In this document: piece by piece, positions 20,801 through 30,205 of the stretch
How positions within the stretch are numbered: position 1 is the first letter of the stretch
Layout of the letters: each line of letters starts with the position of its first letter
Assembly: GCF_900102545.1 (NCBI RefSeq)
Contig: NZ_FNBN01000006.1
Location: forward strand, 124,001 to 188,000
From: Chitinophaga filiformis
Lineage (GTDB): Bacteria; Bacteroidota; Bacteroidia; Chitinophagales; Chitinophagaceae
Reading direction: 5' to 3'
DNA: 64,000 nucleotides
Translations under genes and position numbers: made by a program
The notes under the pieces: model-generated
What the model was told of the DNA's origin: nothing
The model's database searches: none
The model's input: only the letters and a program-made list of their open reading frames with translations

Positions 20801-22176
20801 TTACCTTCCACCAGTTTAGGCTGGAACGCCTGTATAGACAAACGGTGCAGGGTCGGAGCACGGTTTAACATTACAGGATGTCCTTTCAGTACATTCTCCA
20901 GGATATCCCAAACCACTGCTTCTTTTCTGTCAACCAGCTTCTTCGCTGATTTTACCGTTTTAACGATACCTCTTTCTATCAGTTTACGGATGATGAACGG
21001 TTTGAACAGCTCAGCCGCCATATCCTTAGGTAAACCACACTCGTGCAGTTTCAGTTCAGGACCTACCACGATAACGGAACGACCAGAGTAGTCAACACGT
21101 TTACCCAACAGGTTCTGACGGAAACGACCTTGTTTACCTTTCAGTACGTCAGACAGGGATTTCAGTGCACGTCCGCCTTCTGCCTTCACCGCATTTGATT
21201 TACGGGAGTTATCGAAGAGGGAGTCAACTGCTTCCTGCAGCATACGTTTTTCGTTACGTAAGATCACCTCTGGCGCCTTGATCTCGATCAGACGTTTCAG
21301 ACGGTTATTACGGATGATCACCCTGCGGTACAGGTCGTTCAGGTCGGAAGACGCGAAACGGCCACCATCCAATGGAACTAACGGACGCAGTTCTGGTGGT
21401 ACTACAGGGATATATTGCATTACCATCCACTCAGGACGGTTTTCAACACGACCATTTGCTTCACGGAAAGCTTCCACCACGCTCAGACGTTTCAGCGCTT
21501 CTGCCTTACGTTGCTGGCTGGTTTCAGTTGCCGCCTGGTTACGCAGCTGGTAAGAAAGGCTATCCAGATCAATTCTGGCCAGCATCATTTCTACCGCTTC
21601 AGCACCCATCTTGGCGATGAACTTGTTTGGATCCTCGTCAGGCAACAGCTGGTTGTCTTTCGGCAGGGTATCCAGTATGTCGAGATATTCTTCTTCTGTC
21701 AGCAGGTCGCCGTAGTTCAGGCCTTTCTCCTGTTTAGCACCAGCCTGTATGATCACATACCTTTCGTAGTAAACGATGGTCTCGAGTTTCTTGGAACTCA
21801 TTCCCAGCAGGTAACCGATCTTATTAGGTAATGATTTAAAGTACCAGATGTGTACAACAGGCACAACCAGGCGGATGTGACCCATTCTTTCACGACGTAC
21901 CTTTTTCTCGGTTACTTCCACACCGCAACGGTCACACACGATACCCTTGTAACGGATACGTTTGTATTTTCCGCAATAGCACTCATAGTCCTTTACGGGG
22001 CCGAAGATCCTTTCACAGAACAAACCATCACGCTCCGGCTTGTAAGTACGGTAGTTGATGGTTTCCGGCTTCAGCACTTCCCCATAAGAGCGCTCCAGGA
22101 TTGAATCCGGAGAAGCCAGACTAATGGTAATGCTGCTAAAGTTTGATTTAGGACGATTTTCTTTCTTGATGGCCAT
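17881..22176 (-). CDS. rpoC: DNA-directed RNA polymerase subunit beta'
   Basis: Catalytic subunit of RNA polymerase, 1431 residues. The N-terminal zinc-binding segment has CYCGKYKRIRYKGIVCDRCG. The active-site Mg-binding motif NADFDGDQMAVH is at about 472-483. The second zinc site has CESRRGVCVKC. The trigger-loop and bridge-helix regions and the C-terminal clamp are complete. It lies 146 bases after rpoB with a hairpin in between, and before a strong terminator. The start at 22176 (MAIKKENRPKSNF) matches the Bacteroidota form. Confidence 0.98.
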   Translation of the reverse strand: MAIKKENRPKSNFSSITISLASPDSILERSYGEVLKPETINYRTYKPERDGLFCERIFGPVKDYECYCGKYKRIRYKGIVCDRCGVEVTEKKVRRERMGHIRLVVPVVHIWYFKSLPNKIGYLLGMSSKKLETIVYYERYVIIQAGAKQEKGLNYGDLLTEEEYLDILDTLPKDNQLLPDEDPNKFIAKMGAEAVEMMLARIDLDSLSYQLRNQAATETSQQRKAEALKRLSVVEAFREANGRVENRPEWMVMQYIPVVPPELRPLVPLDGGRFASSDLNDLYRRVIIRNNRLKRLIEIKAPEVILRNEKRMLQEAVDSLFDNSRKSNAVKAEGGRALKSLSDVLKGKQGRFRQNLLGKRVDYSGRSVIVVGPELKLHECGLPKDMAAELFKPFIIRKLIERGIVKTVKSAKKLVDRKEAVVWDILENVLKGHPVMLNRAPTLHRLSIQAFQPKLVEGKAIQLHPLVCSAFNADFDGDQMAVHVPLSNAAILEAQLLMLSSHNILNPQNGTPITLPSQDMVLGLYYITKGKKSTPTEKVEGEGKAFYSAEEVIIAYNEQRVNLHANIRVRATVRNEKGELETKLIETTVGRVIFNQHVPKEAGYVNALLTKKSLREIIGDIIKYTDIPKTAKFLDDIKQLGFRTAFRGGLSFNINDLIIPEVKQHMIDGASSEVDEVWDNYNMGLITNNERYNQIIDIWSRVDTKVTETLIRELANDKQGFNSVYMMLDSGARGSKQQIKQLAGLRGLMAKPRKSGSTGSEIIENPILSNFKDGLNVLEYFISTHGARKGLADTALKTADAGYLTRRLVDVAQDVVINEEDCGTLRGIATSALKDNEEVVEPLYDRILGRTSLHDVFDPHTEELIVEAGSLITEDIAHRIENSSIDTVEIRSVLTCESRRGVCVKCYGKNLATGYVTQRGDAVGIIAAQSIGEPGTQLTLRTFHVGGVAGSTSVDTGLQAKFDGTIQFDGLRTTTYENNEGEKVQVVIGRTGELRIMDVKNDRLLITNNIPYGSTLLVKDGQKVAKGDMICTWDPYNAVIVSEIAGNIRFDSIIEGITFREEADEQTGHREKVVIETKDKNKIPSIYVDGNKEVKSYNLPVGSHIVIEEGEAVRAGQVIVKIPRILGKLRDITGGLPRVTELFEARNPSNPAIVSEIDGVVAFGNIKRGNREIIIESREGHIKKYLVPLTRHILVQDGDFVKAGTALSDGSITPADILSIKGPFAVQEYLVNEIQEVYRLQGVKINDKHIEVIVRQMMRKVNIEDPGDTRFLEGDTTDKFEFFEENDNIFDKKVVTEAGESTALKAGQIVTLRQVREENSLLRRADKKLVEFRDAKPATSSPLLQGITKASLGTHSWISAASFQETTKVLSSAAINGKTDDMLGLKENVITGHLIPAGTGLREFENMIVGSKEEYDILASSKEVFQFDEEE

Positions 22177-22268
22177 ATATGTTGTTTAAAGAAAATTCAC
22201 ATGTTATTCAGTCCGCGGGCATAGACAGCGTCCATGGAGACCGTGTCTGATTATCTAAAGCCTAAGGC

Positions 22269-22300
22269 CCATAGTCCAAAGCGGCTGCTAAGGACTATGG
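22269..22300 (-). promoter_or_regulatory. Hairpin between rpoB and rpoC
   Basis: A 9-bp perfect stem (CCATAGTCC/GGACTATGG) with a 14-base loop lies in the 146-base spacer. A further TATGGACTA follows at 22310-22318. There is no T tract, so it is more likely an RNA processing or stability element, or a member of an intergenic repeat family, than a terminator. Confidence 0.5.
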
Positions 22301-22322
22301 ACCATCAACTTATGGACTAATA

Positions 22323-25300
22323 TTAATCAAATTTCAAATCCAGACCCAGACCGCGGAGCTCATGTATCAATACATTGAATGATTCCGGTACGCCTGCTTT
22401 TGGTATGTTATCGCCTTTAACGATAGACTCATATGCTTTGGCACGGCCTACGATGTCATCAGACTTAATGGTTAACAGCTCCTGCAGGATATTGGATGCA
22501 CCATATGCTTCCAGTGCCCACACCTCCATCTCACCAAAACGCTGACCACCGAACTGCGCCTTACCACCCAACGGCTGTTGTGTAATGAGACTGTACGGTC
22601 CGATAGAACGGGCGTGCATCTTATCATCAACCATGTGGCTCAGTTTGAGCATGTAGATAACACCCACGGTAGCTTTCTGGTGGAAACGCTCACCGGTTTC
22701 GCCATCATACAGGTAAGTATGGCCGAAGCTTGGCAGACCTGCTTCGTTGATATAGCTGGCTATTTCTTCTGTAGTAGCACCATCAAAGATTGGCGTTGCA
22801 AACCTCACGCCCAGTTTCAGACCAGCCCAACCCAGTACTGTTTCGTAGATCTGTCCAAGGTTCATACGGGAAGGTACGCCCAATGGGTTCAGTACGATAT
22901 CTACCGGTGTTCCGTCTTCCAGGAATGGCATGTCTTCATCACGCACGATCTTCGCAACAATACCCTTGTTACCGTGACGGCCCGCCATCTTATCACCCAC
23001 TTTCAGCTTACGTTTGCTGGCCAGGTAAACCTTCGCCAGTTTCAGTACGCCTGCTGGCAACTCATCACCAATAGAGATGTTGAACTTCTCACGTTTGTAA
23101 CGTCCCAGTTCTTCATTGTACTTGATGTTATAGTTGTGCAGCAATGTGTTGATCTGATCGTTGGTTACCTCGTCGGTAGTCCAGCCGAGCGGATTCACAT
23201 TCTGGAAGTCGATGTTAGCCAGGTTCTTCGCAGAGAACTTAGATCCTTTGGAGATCAATACTTCACCGTAAGTGTTGGTGATACCCTGAGAAGTTTTATC
23301 CTTCAGCAGTGTCAGCAACTTACTCATCAGCACTTCCAGCAGGTCTTCTTCGTTCTTCTGGTGTACTTTTTCCAGTTTCTCCAGGGCCGCTTTTTCACGG
23401 GTCTTGGAGTTCTTATCTTTCTTGGCGCGGCTGAACAGTTTCTTGTCGATTACCACACCTTCTGTGCTTGGAGGCGCCTTCAGGGAAGCATCTTTCGCAT
23501 CAGAAGCCTTGTCACCGAAGATCGCACGCAGCAGTTTTTCTTCCGGAGAAGGATCAGATTCACCACGTGGGGTGATCTTACCGATCAGGATATCTCCCTC
23601 TTTAATGTGCGCACCAACACGGATGATACCGTTCTGGTCCAGATCTTTGGTAGCTTCTTCACTTACGTTTGGAATGTCTGGCGTCAGTTCTTCCTCACCC
23701 AGTTTCGTATCACGTACTTCCAGCTCATACTCATCGATGTGGATGGAAGTGAAGAGGTCTTCACGGCCCACACGCTCAGAGATTACGATCGCATCCTCAA
23801 AGTTGTAACCTTTCCATGGCATGAACGCCACTTTCATGTTACGGCCCAGCGCCAGTTCACCACCACGAGTAGCGTAACCTTCTGTCAGGAAGTCGCCAAA
23901 CTCGAGCTGCTGACCTTTCTTAACTGCAGGACGCAGGTTAATACAGGTGCTCTGGTTGGTTTTAACGAACTTGGTCAGCTGATATATTTTCAGGTCATCT
24001 TCAAATGACACCAGTTTCTGCATCTCATCACGCTCGTAACGAACATGAATTTCATTTGCATCCACGAATTCAACCACACCACGGCCTTCAGCGGTGATCT
24101 GCAGACGGGAGTCGCGCGCTGCTTTACCTTCCAGACCAGTACCTACGATAGGCACCTGCGGGTTGATCAGCGGCACTGCCTGACGTTGCATGTTTGATCC
24201 CATCAAAGCACGGTTGGCGTCATCGTGTTCCAGGAACGGAATCAGGGAAGCACTCAGACCCACGATCTGGTTCGGAGCAACGTCCATGTATTCAACTTCA
24301 CCCTTGTCGAGGATCGGGAAGTCACCGGTTTCACGGGATTTCACCTTATCGTTGAGGAAGTTACCACCTTCATCCAGTGGCGCGTTCGCCTGCGCGATCT
24401 TCACGGAATCTTCTTCTTCAGCGCTCAGGAACTGTACTTTATCCATGTCAACTTTACCATCGTTCACCTTACGGTAAGGCGTTTCGATAAAGCCCATGTC
24501 ATTCACTTTCGCGTGTACGCACAGTGTGGAGATCAGACCGATGTTCGGACCTTCCGGCGTTTCGATAGTACACAGACGGCCATAGTGGCTGTAGTGTACG
24601 TCACGCACCTCGAAACCTGCTCTCTCACGGCTAAGACCACCGGGTCCGAGTGCGGAGATACGACGTTTGTGCGTGATCTCTGACAGCGGGTTAGTCTGAT
24701 CCAGGAACTGGCTCAGCTGGCTGGTACCGAAGAAGGAGTTGATTACGGAAGACAGTGTCCTTGCATTGATCAGGTCCACCGGAGTGAATACCTCATTGTC
24801 ACGAACGTTCATTCTTTCACGGATGGTACGGGCCATACGGGCCAGACCAACACCAAACTGCGCATATAACTGTTCGCCCACGGTACGCACCCTACGGTTG
24901 CTCAGGTGATCGATATCATCGATCTCCGCTTTACTGTTGGTAAGCTGTACCAGGTATTTGATGATCGCAATGATGTCTTCTTTGGTCAGCACTTTCATGT
25001 TCAGTGGTGTAGGCAGACCCAGTTTCCTGTTGATCTTGTAACGGCCTACATCTCCGAGGTCATAACGCTTGTCAGAGAAGAACAATTTATCAATGATACC
25101 CCTTGCTGTTTCATCATCCGGCGCATCTGCACCACGCAACTGGCGGTAGATGTGCTGAACGGCTTCCAGCTCGGAGTTAGATGTATCTTTATTTAAAGTA
25201 TTGTAAATGATGGAGAAGTCGCCGCTCACCTCTTCTTTCTGCACGAACACGCTTTTCACGCCCATATCCACGATCGTCTCGATATTCGCTTCGTCCAGGA

Positions 25301-26132
25301 TACTGTCACGCTCAAGCACGATCTCATTACGCTCGATGCTCACTACCTCACCGGTATCTTCATCTACGAAATCTTCAACCCAGCTTCTGAGTACGCGTGC
25401 ACCCAGTTTCTTACCGGCATATTTTTCCAGGCTCTTCTTGTCTGCTTTTACTTCGTCAGCCATTCCAAAGAGCTGCAGAATGTCCTTATCTGTTTCGTAG
25501 CCGATCGCACGCAGAAGGGTAGTTACAGGGAACTTCTTCTTACGGTCGATGTAAGCGTACATCACATTGTTAATGTCAGTTGCAAACTCCATCCACGCCC
25601 CTTTGAACGGAATCACCCTTGCAGAGTAGATCTTAGTACCGTTTGGATGTATGGACTGTCCGAAGAATACACCAGGAGAACGGTGGAGCTGAGATACTAC
25701 CACGCGCTCTGCGCCATTGATCACGAATGTACCTCTAGGGGTCATGTAGGGTATATTCCCGAGGAATACGTCCTGCACAATCGTCTGGAAGTCAACGTGC
25801 TCCTCATCGTTACAGCTCAGGCGTAATTTCGCCTTCAGCGGTACTGAATAGGTAAGCCCACGTTCAATACATTCCTCTATAGTATATCGCGGAGGGTCTA
25901 CAAAGTAGTCCAGAAACTCCAGATTAAAGATATTTCGGGTATCTGTAATCGGGAAGTTCTCCTTAAATACTTTAAAAAGGCCTTCATTGTTACGTTTGTC
26001 TGGTGTGGTTTCTAACTGGAAGAAATCCTTGAAAGATTGGATTTGGATAGCCAACAGATCCGGTGTCTCAGTAACTTGTTTGATCTTTCCAAAATTTACT
26101 CTTTCGCTTGTTTGGGCTTTTTTTAGAGACAT
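22323..26132 (-). CDS. rpoB: DNA-directed RNA polymerase subunit beta
   Basis: Beta subunit of RNA polymerase, 1269 residues, the usual size for Bacteroidota. The rifampicin-binding region reads FGTSQLSQFLDQTNPLSE with the following HKRRISALGPGG; the residues are of the sensitive wild type as far as I can judge. Other landmarks are ETPEGPNIGLISTL, DEDMPFLEDGTPVDI and GGKAQFGGQRFGEMEVWAL. The start is at 26132 (MSLKKAQTSERVNFG). It follows rplL by 245 bases that contain a hairpin. Confidence 0.98.
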   Translation of the reverse strand: MSLKKAQTSERVNFGKIKQVTETPDLLAIQIQSFKDFFQLETTPDKRNNEGLFKVFKENFPITDTRNIFNLEFLDYFVDPPRYTIEECIERGLTYSVPLKAKLRLSCNDEEHVDFQTIVQDVFLGNIPYMTPRGTFVINGAERVVVSQLHRSPGVFFGQSIHPNGTKIYSARVIPFKGAWMEFATDINNVMYAYIDRKKKFPVTTLLRAIGYETDKDILQLFGMADEVKADKKSLEKYAGKKLGARVLRSWVEDFVDEDTGEVVSIERNEIVLERDSILDEANIETIVDMGVKSVFVQKEEVSGDFSIIYNTLNKDTSNSELEAVQHIYRQLRGADAPDDETARGIIDKLFFSDKRYDLGDVGRYKINRKLGLPTPLNMKVLTKEDIIAIIKYLVQLTNSKAEIDDIDHLSNRRVRTVGEQLYAQFGVGLARMARTIRERMNVRDNEVFTPVDLINARTLSSVINSFFGTSQLSQFLDQTNPLSEITHKRRISALGPGGLSRERAGFEVRDVHYSHYGRLCTIETPEGPNIGLISTLCVHAKVNDMGFIETPYRKVNDGKVDMDKVQFLSAEEEDSVKIAQANAPLDEGGNFLNDKVKSRETGDFPILDKGEVEYMDVAPNQIVGLSASLIPFLEHDDANRALMGSNMQRQAVPLINPQVPIVGTGLEGKAARDSRLQITAEGRGVVEFVDANEIHVRYERDEMQKLVSFEDDLKIYQLTKFVKTNQSTCINLRPAVKKGQQLEFGDFLTEGYATRGGELALGRNMKVAFMPWKGYNFEDAIVISERVGREDLFTSIHIDEYELEVRDTKLGEEELTPDIPNVSEEATKDLDQNGIIRVGAHIKEGDILIGKITPRGESDPSPEEKLLRAIFGDKASDAKDASLKAPPSTEGVVIDKKLFSRAKKDKNSKTREKAALEKLEKVHQKNEEDLLEVLMSKLLTLLKDKTSQGITNTYGEVLISKGSKFSAKNLANIDFQNVNPLGWTTDEVTNDQINTLLHNYNIKYNEELGRYKREKFNISIGDELPAGVLKLAKVYLASKRKLKVGDKMAGRHGNKGIVAKIVRDEDMPFLEDGTPVDIVLNPLGVPSRMNLGQIYETVLGWAGLKLGVRFATPIFDGATTEEIASYINEAGLPSFGHTYLYDGETGERFHQKATVGVIYMLKLSHMVDDKMHARSIGPYSLITQQPLGGKAQFGGQRFGEMEVWALEAYGASNILQELLTIKSDDIVGRAKAYESIVKGDNIPKAGVPESFNVLIHELRGLGLDLKFD

Positions 26133-26319
26133 ATTCGAAGTTAGCAGTTATATTAACTTATATAATATTGTGAAGTAAATCACAACATGGATCGGGGAAA
26201 TTAAGACATCTTTGTCAAATACCCTCAAAAATTTCTGTCTTCTCTGCTGTGTCAAATCCACCGACCTGGTGATTCCCCCTTTTTGACGCTCCGAAAAGAC
26301 ACTTTCCCAAAGGGAAGAA

Positions 26320-26348
26320 GGCCAAAAGTGCCGGAAGCACTTTTGACC
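26320..26348 (-). promoter_or_regulatory. Attenuator-like hairpin between rplL and rpoB
   Basis: A 12-bp stem (GGCCAAAAGTGC with GCACTTTTGACC, one non-Watson-Crick pair) has a five-base loop. A smaller CTTTCCC/GGGAAAG-like stem follows at about 26301-26317. In many bacteria the rplL-rpoB gap holds a partial terminator or RNase processing site; the position here is the same. No long T tract is present. Confidence 0.6.
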
Positions 26349-26377
26349 TTTATAAAGAGGTATCCTTTAAGCAAAGA

Positions 26378-26752
26378 CTACTGAATTTCAACTTCAGCAC
26401 CAGCTTCTGTCAGCTTAGCTTTCAGATCTTCTGCTTCAGCTTTGGAAACGCCTTCTTTCAGTGGTTTAGGCGCACCATCTACCAGTTCCTTAGCTTCTTT
26501 CAGACCAAGGCCGGTCAGATCTTTAACGATCTTAACTACGTTCAGTTTGCTAGCACCTGCATTTTTCAGGATAACGTTGAAGGCAGTTTTTTCTTCAGCA
26601 GCAGCTGCGCCACCACCATCACCAGCAGAAACTACTACTGCAGCAGCAGCTGGTTCGATACCGTATTCAGATTTCAGGAAATCTGCCAGTTCTTGTACTT
26701 CCTTAACAGTTAAACCTACTAATTGTTCGGCTAATGCTTTAACGTCTGCCAT
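26378..26752 (-). CDS. rplL: 50S ribosomal protein L7/L12
   Basis: Stalk protein of the large ribosomal subunit, 124 residues. It has an N-terminal dimerisation domain (LAEQLVGLTVKEVQELADFL), an Ala/Gly-rich hinge and the globular domain that recruits translation factors (KLNVVKIVKDLTGLGLKEAK). It follows rplJ by 96 bases, in the standard rplJ-rplL order. The hinge (AAAAVVVSAGDGGGAAAAEE) is typical in length. Confidence 0.98.
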   Translation of the reverse strand: MADVKALAEQLVGLTVKEVQELADFLKSEYGIEPAAAAVVVSAGDGGGAAAAEEKTAFNVILKNAGASKLNVVKIVKDLTGLGLKEAKELVDGAPKPLKEGVSKAEAEDLKAKLTEAGAEVEIQ

Positions 26753-26848
26753 TGTATAATGTTTTTAAGAATTTTAAGTATTGTAATAATTTATATTGTG
26801 ACTTGGAAGCCAGTGTTGTTTTGCGCGCCTGTTAAGGCATTCAGCCAA

Positions 26849-27376
26849 TTACTCAGCTGCAGGTGCTTCTGCGCCGGCACCTTCTTTCTTAGCTTTCTCA
26901 AGCAAACCAGCGAGAACGCGTTTTGCAGGAGATTGCAACAGACCGATAACATCTCCAATGAGCTCGTTCTTGGTCTTGATCTTCACCAGGTTAGCCAGTT
27001 GAGCATCGCCAGTGTAAATTTCATCACCTACGAAAGCTGCTTTCAGCTCAGGCTTTTCTGATTTCTTGTTTTCCTTACGGAAAGAAGAAATGATCAGAGC
27101 TGGCTCTTTAGGGCTGTCAGAGAACATCAGGGCAGTAACGCCGTTCAGAGCGTCATATACACCTGCATATTTCTGGCTATCCAGAGATTCCAGTGCCTTG
27201 CGGATCAGGGTGTTTTTAGCCACCTTCATTTCCACGTTCTTGTCGAAACAAACCTTTCTCAGGTTGTTCACCTGTGCAACGGTCAGAGACTCGGTGTTGG
27301 TGATGTAGAAGTTGTTATATTGAGAGAACTTACTTTTCAGCAGTTCAATCGCTTCGTTTTTTTGATCTTTGTTCAT
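26849..27376 (-). CDS. rplJ: 50S ribosomal protein L10
   Basis: Ribosomal stalk base protein, 175 residues, that binds 23S rRNA and carries L7/L12 dimers on its C-terminal helix. The N-terminal segment (MNKDQKNEAIELLKSKFSQY) and the KNTLIRKAL motif match the family. In other bacteria L10-L12 represses its own operon by binding the leader; a similar loop is possible here. The gene starts 40 bases after rplA. Confidence 0.97.
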   Translation of the reverse strand: MNKDQKNEAIELLKSKFSQYNNFYITNTESLTVAQVNNLRKVCFDKNVEMKVAKNTLIRKALESLDSQKYAGVYDALNGVTALMFSDSPKEPALIISSFRKENKKSEKPELKAAFVGDEIYTGDAQLANLVKIKTKNELIGDVIGLLQSPAKRVLAGLLEKAKKEGAGAEAPAAE

Positions 27377-27416
27377 AGCTTTTTGTCAATTTGTTGATTT
27401 GCCGGAAGGCCAATCA

Positions 27417-28106
27417 TTAGTTTTGAACAGATTTTGTGTCAACTGTGATGCTCGGGCTCATTGTGCTCGCCATAGACAGTCCTTTCAGGTAAGTACCTTT
27501 CGCAGTAGCTGGTTTCAGCTTGATGATAGCGTTGATCAACTCCTGAGAATTCTGTTCGATCTTGTCAGAAGCAAATGATACACGGCCAATCGAAGCGTGA
27601 ATGATACCTGCTTTATCCACTTTGAAAGTGATCTTACCGCCTTTCACCTCGTTAACAGCAGCTGCTACATCATTGGTAACAGTACCTGTCTTAGGGTTCG
27701 GCATCAGGTTACGTGGACCCAGGATCTTACCCAGTTTACCGATCTTAGGCATCACAGCCGGAGTAGCTACGATAACATCAACATCGGTCCAACCACCTTC
27801 GATCTTCTGGATATACTCGTCCAGACCAACATGATCAGCACCAGCCTCTTTCGCTGCAGCTTCCTTGTCAGGAGTGCAAAGAACCAGTACACGTTTTGTT
27901 TTACCAGTACCGTGGGGAAGCGTTACGGAACCACGGATAGCCTGGTCTGCTTTCTTGGGATCTACGCCCAGACGGATATGTAAATCGACAGAACTGTCGA
28001 ATTTGGTGCAGTTAATATCTTTTACAAGTGTGGAAGCTTCTTTCAGGCTATAAACCTTGTTTTTGTCCACCTTTGTATCGGCTGCTTTTCTTTTCTTAGT
28101 TGCCAT
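27417..28106 (-). CDS. rplA: 50S ribosomal protein L1
   Basis: L1 stalk protein, 229 residues, which binds 23S rRNA helices 76-78 and helps release the E-site tRNA. Typical motifs are FDSSVDLHIRLGVDPKKADQ, GSVTLPHGTGKTKRVLV and GPRNLMPNPKTGTV. It lies 47 bases after rplK. L1 commonly autoregulates the rplK-rplA pair; I did not identify its target hairpin. Confidence 0.98.
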   Translation of the reverse strand: MATKKRKAADTKVDKNKVYSLKEASTLVKDINCTKFDSSVDLHIRLGVDPKKADQAIRGSVTLPHGTGKTKRVLVLCTPDKEAAAKEAGADHVGLDEYIQKIEGGWTDVDVIVATPAVMPKIGKLGKILGPRNLMPNPKTGTVTNDVAAAVNEVKGGKITFKVDKAGIIHASIGRVSFASDKIEQNSQELINAIIKLKPATAKGTYLKGLSMASTMSPSITVDTKSVQN

Positions 28107-28153
28107 TGCAAAATGTTTTAAAAAGTTAACCTGCTTTCAACAGGGTGACACAA

Positions 28154-28594
28154 TTAATTCCAGGGAGCGTTACCATCTACTGTTATACCCATAGAACGGG
28201 CAGTACCAGCTACCATCTTCATGGCGCTTTCCTTGGTGAAACAGTTCAGGTCAGCCATTTTGTCCTGAGCAATTGCCTCAATCTGTGCCCAGGTAACCTT
28301 ACCAACTTTGTTACGGTTAGGCTCTTTGGAACCACTCTGCAATTTGGCAGCTTCCAGCAGCTGTACAGCAGCAGGAGGCGTCTTAATTACGAAATCAAAT
28401 GACTTGTCAGTGTAAACAGTCAGTAATACAGGCAATACCTTACCCATTTTATCCTGGGTACGGGCATTGAACTGCTTACAGAACTCCATGATGTTCACAC
28501 CTTTGGAACCCAGTGCGGGACCGATCGGAGGAGCAGGGTTGGCCTGGCCGCCCTTCACCTGCAATTTCACGTACGTAGCGATCTCTTTTGCCAT
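28154..28594 (-). CDS. rplK: 50S ribosomal protein L11
   Basis: L11 protein, 146 residues, part of the GTPase-associated centre and needed for the stringent response via RelA. The ATG at 28594 (MAKEIATYVKLQVKGGQANP) is chosen because it gives the conserved N-terminus; a longer open frame to 28645 is not conserved. The motif PPIGPALGSKGVNIMEFCK and the C-terminal RNA-binding domain (GTARSMGITVDG) are present. A clear promoter lies 110 bases upstream, so rplKAJL-rpoBC can be transcribed apart from nusG. Confidence 0.98.
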   Translation of the reverse strand: MAKEIATYVKLQVKGGQANPAPPIGPALGSKGVNIMEFCKQFNARTQDKMGKVLPVLLTVYTDKSFDFVIKTPPAAVQLLEAAKLQSGSKEPNRNKVGKVTWAQIEAIAQDKMADLNCFTKESAMKMVAGTARSMGITVDGNAPWN

Positions 28595-28703
28595 GTTATA
28601 AAGTTTAATTTGGTGAAAACGTCCCATCTTCGACGAGACTCCCAAAACTAAAAGGAGAAAATTTACTTACTAAAAAAGAGAAATTTACCTTTTAAAGGGG
28701 ATG

Positions 28704-28735
28704 CAAAGGTATATAATAATGTATTAAATCTCAAA
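28704..28735 (-). promoter_or_regulatory. Promoter of the rplK operon (Bacteroidota type)
   Basis: On the minus strand TTTG (28732-28735) is followed after 20 bases by TACCTTTG (28704-28711), matching the Bacteroidota -33/-7 consensus. Transcription would start near 28697, leaving a leader of about 100 bases before rplK. Confidence 0.8.
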
Positions 28736-28917
28736 AAGAATTTGCTTTCGGGCATTCTTTTTGCTATTATAATCAGTTTGGGTCGAAAATTTTACAATTC
28801 TATTGCAAAAGTATTTTATCTTAACCCAGCAGTAAAAACTTTTACGGGTTAAATATGTCTTAACGGTCTGCAACAAATCTAATTTAATTTAATGGAATTC
28901 CCATCCACGTCGCTTTA

Positions 28918-30093
28918 TTAAAACAAAGATTTTCTCAACATCTTTCCCGTCTTAATATACTTATCCACAAACGCCTGCTCCTCCCCTAAACGCTTCTCCA
29001 TCGTACTCAACGACTCCTCTAATTCACTGATGTTTCCCCGGATCACCACCTCATTCCTGTTCAATCCAGCCAGCCCCTTCCGACTCTCTGCCAGCTTCCG
29101 CCCTATCGCATCTACCATCTCCCTGATCTCCTTATCCGGCTTCGACGGCTTAAACTGGTTATTCTTAAAGTGTACATACTCATTGAACATATTTACAGCC
29201 CGGTTATACTGATTACTGCTCCGGTTAAAATCATCTATTGCCCTGTTCGCCGCCACTATCTGCCTGTTCTCAGCAATATATTTTACCAGGCTTTTATAAT
29301 ATCCGAGCTCATGACTGATTAATTGGTTAGTTACTCCATACCCTTCTATCCTGTTAATAACCAACTGATACTTCCGAAGGTCATCATTCATTGTTTCGTA
29401 GGCTATCAGCGAATCCTTATAATTAAATACCGCCCGTTCTGCTGCTGCTTTCAAATCATTGCCGCTGAACTCGTCATGCCGGTAAGGATGCTCCAGTAAT
29501 TGCCATAAAGGATCAAAGGGCATATGCGTTGCCACAAAAGCGGAGGGTGCCACCAGGAAATAGCTATCCACCGGCTTTCTGATAAATTTGTTATTGTTCA
29601 CCACACCAGCACCCCAGGTCGGATCTGTCATATACCACGTGTTATCTATCTGTACAGCTACCCAGGCATGACTGGCATTATCGATCCTTCCATATGTCTT
29701 CGTATACCCACTTATCAGGTGCACCGGAATGCGCGCCTCTTTACAAACCAGGTAGTAGAGATTCGCATAGCCCTGGCAAACACCGATCCTCGTCTTTAAA
29801 GTCTTCTGCGCCGCATCCAGGGTATCTTTATAATAGTTGGGGCTGTACATATTGGCTACATCATACCCGATGCTCCATACCAGCCAGCTATACAACTGCC
29901 GGACAAACTCTTTCCGGGATGTGGTATGTGCAGATAGATAATGGCTCAGCGTAACAGGGGTAGCCAGGTCTGCCTCCGGTATAACCAGGGCTGCCGGTAC
30001 CGGGCGCTCGGTACTAATTCTTTCCTTCGGCTGGGCAAATAGTGACGCAGAAAATAATGTAACGACAGTTAACAATATAAAAACAACCCTCAT
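28918..30093 (-). CDS. Transglutaminase-like domain protein, secreted
   Basis: A 391-residue exported protein with a signal peptide cleaved after about residue 20 (SASLFA). The transglutaminase/protease-like core has the Cys-His-Asp triad: Cys106 (GVCQGYANLYY), His142 (SHAWVAV) and Asp157 (TDPTWGAG). The C-terminal third is helical and coiled-coil-like with a basic end. In bacteria such domains mostly act as peptidases or on the cell wall rather than as crosslinkers; the substrate is unknown. The gene lies inside the otherwise conserved nusG-rplK junction, which is unusual. Confidence 0.85.
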   Translation of the reverse strand: MRVVFILLTVVTLFSASLFAQPKERISTERPVPAALVIPEADLATPVTLSHYLSAHTTSRKEFVRQLYSWLVWSIGYDVANMYSPNYYKDTLDAAQKTLKTRIGVCQGYANLYYLVCKEARIPVHLISGYTKTYGRIDNASHAWVAVQIDNTWYMTDPTWGAGVVNNNKFIRKPVDSYFLVAPSAFVATHMPFDPLWQLLEHPYRHDEFSGNDLKAAAERAVFNYKDSLIAYETMNDDLRKYQLVINRIEGYGVTNQLISHELGYYKSLVKYIAENRQIVAANRAIDDFNRSSNQYNRAVNMFNEYVHFKNNQFKPSKPDKEIREMVDAIGRKLAESRKGLAGLNRNEVVIRGNISELEESLSTMEKRLGEEQAFVDKYIKTGKMLRKSLF

Positions 30094-30205
30094 GTGTATA
30101 GCGAAAATGTCCCCAAAATTAAGGAATATCAGCTAATCGATCACCCGATTTAACCCAACCTTATCGCCTTTCAAACGTTATGATTAAAACTAAACTCCAC
30201 CAATT

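Noticed and set aside
22578..24008. Long open frame of 476 codons on the plus strand inside rpoB
   Set aside because: It is antisense to the conserved rpoB coding sequence, has the composition of a mirrored frame (rich in Phe, Val, Arg and Gln) and no family features.
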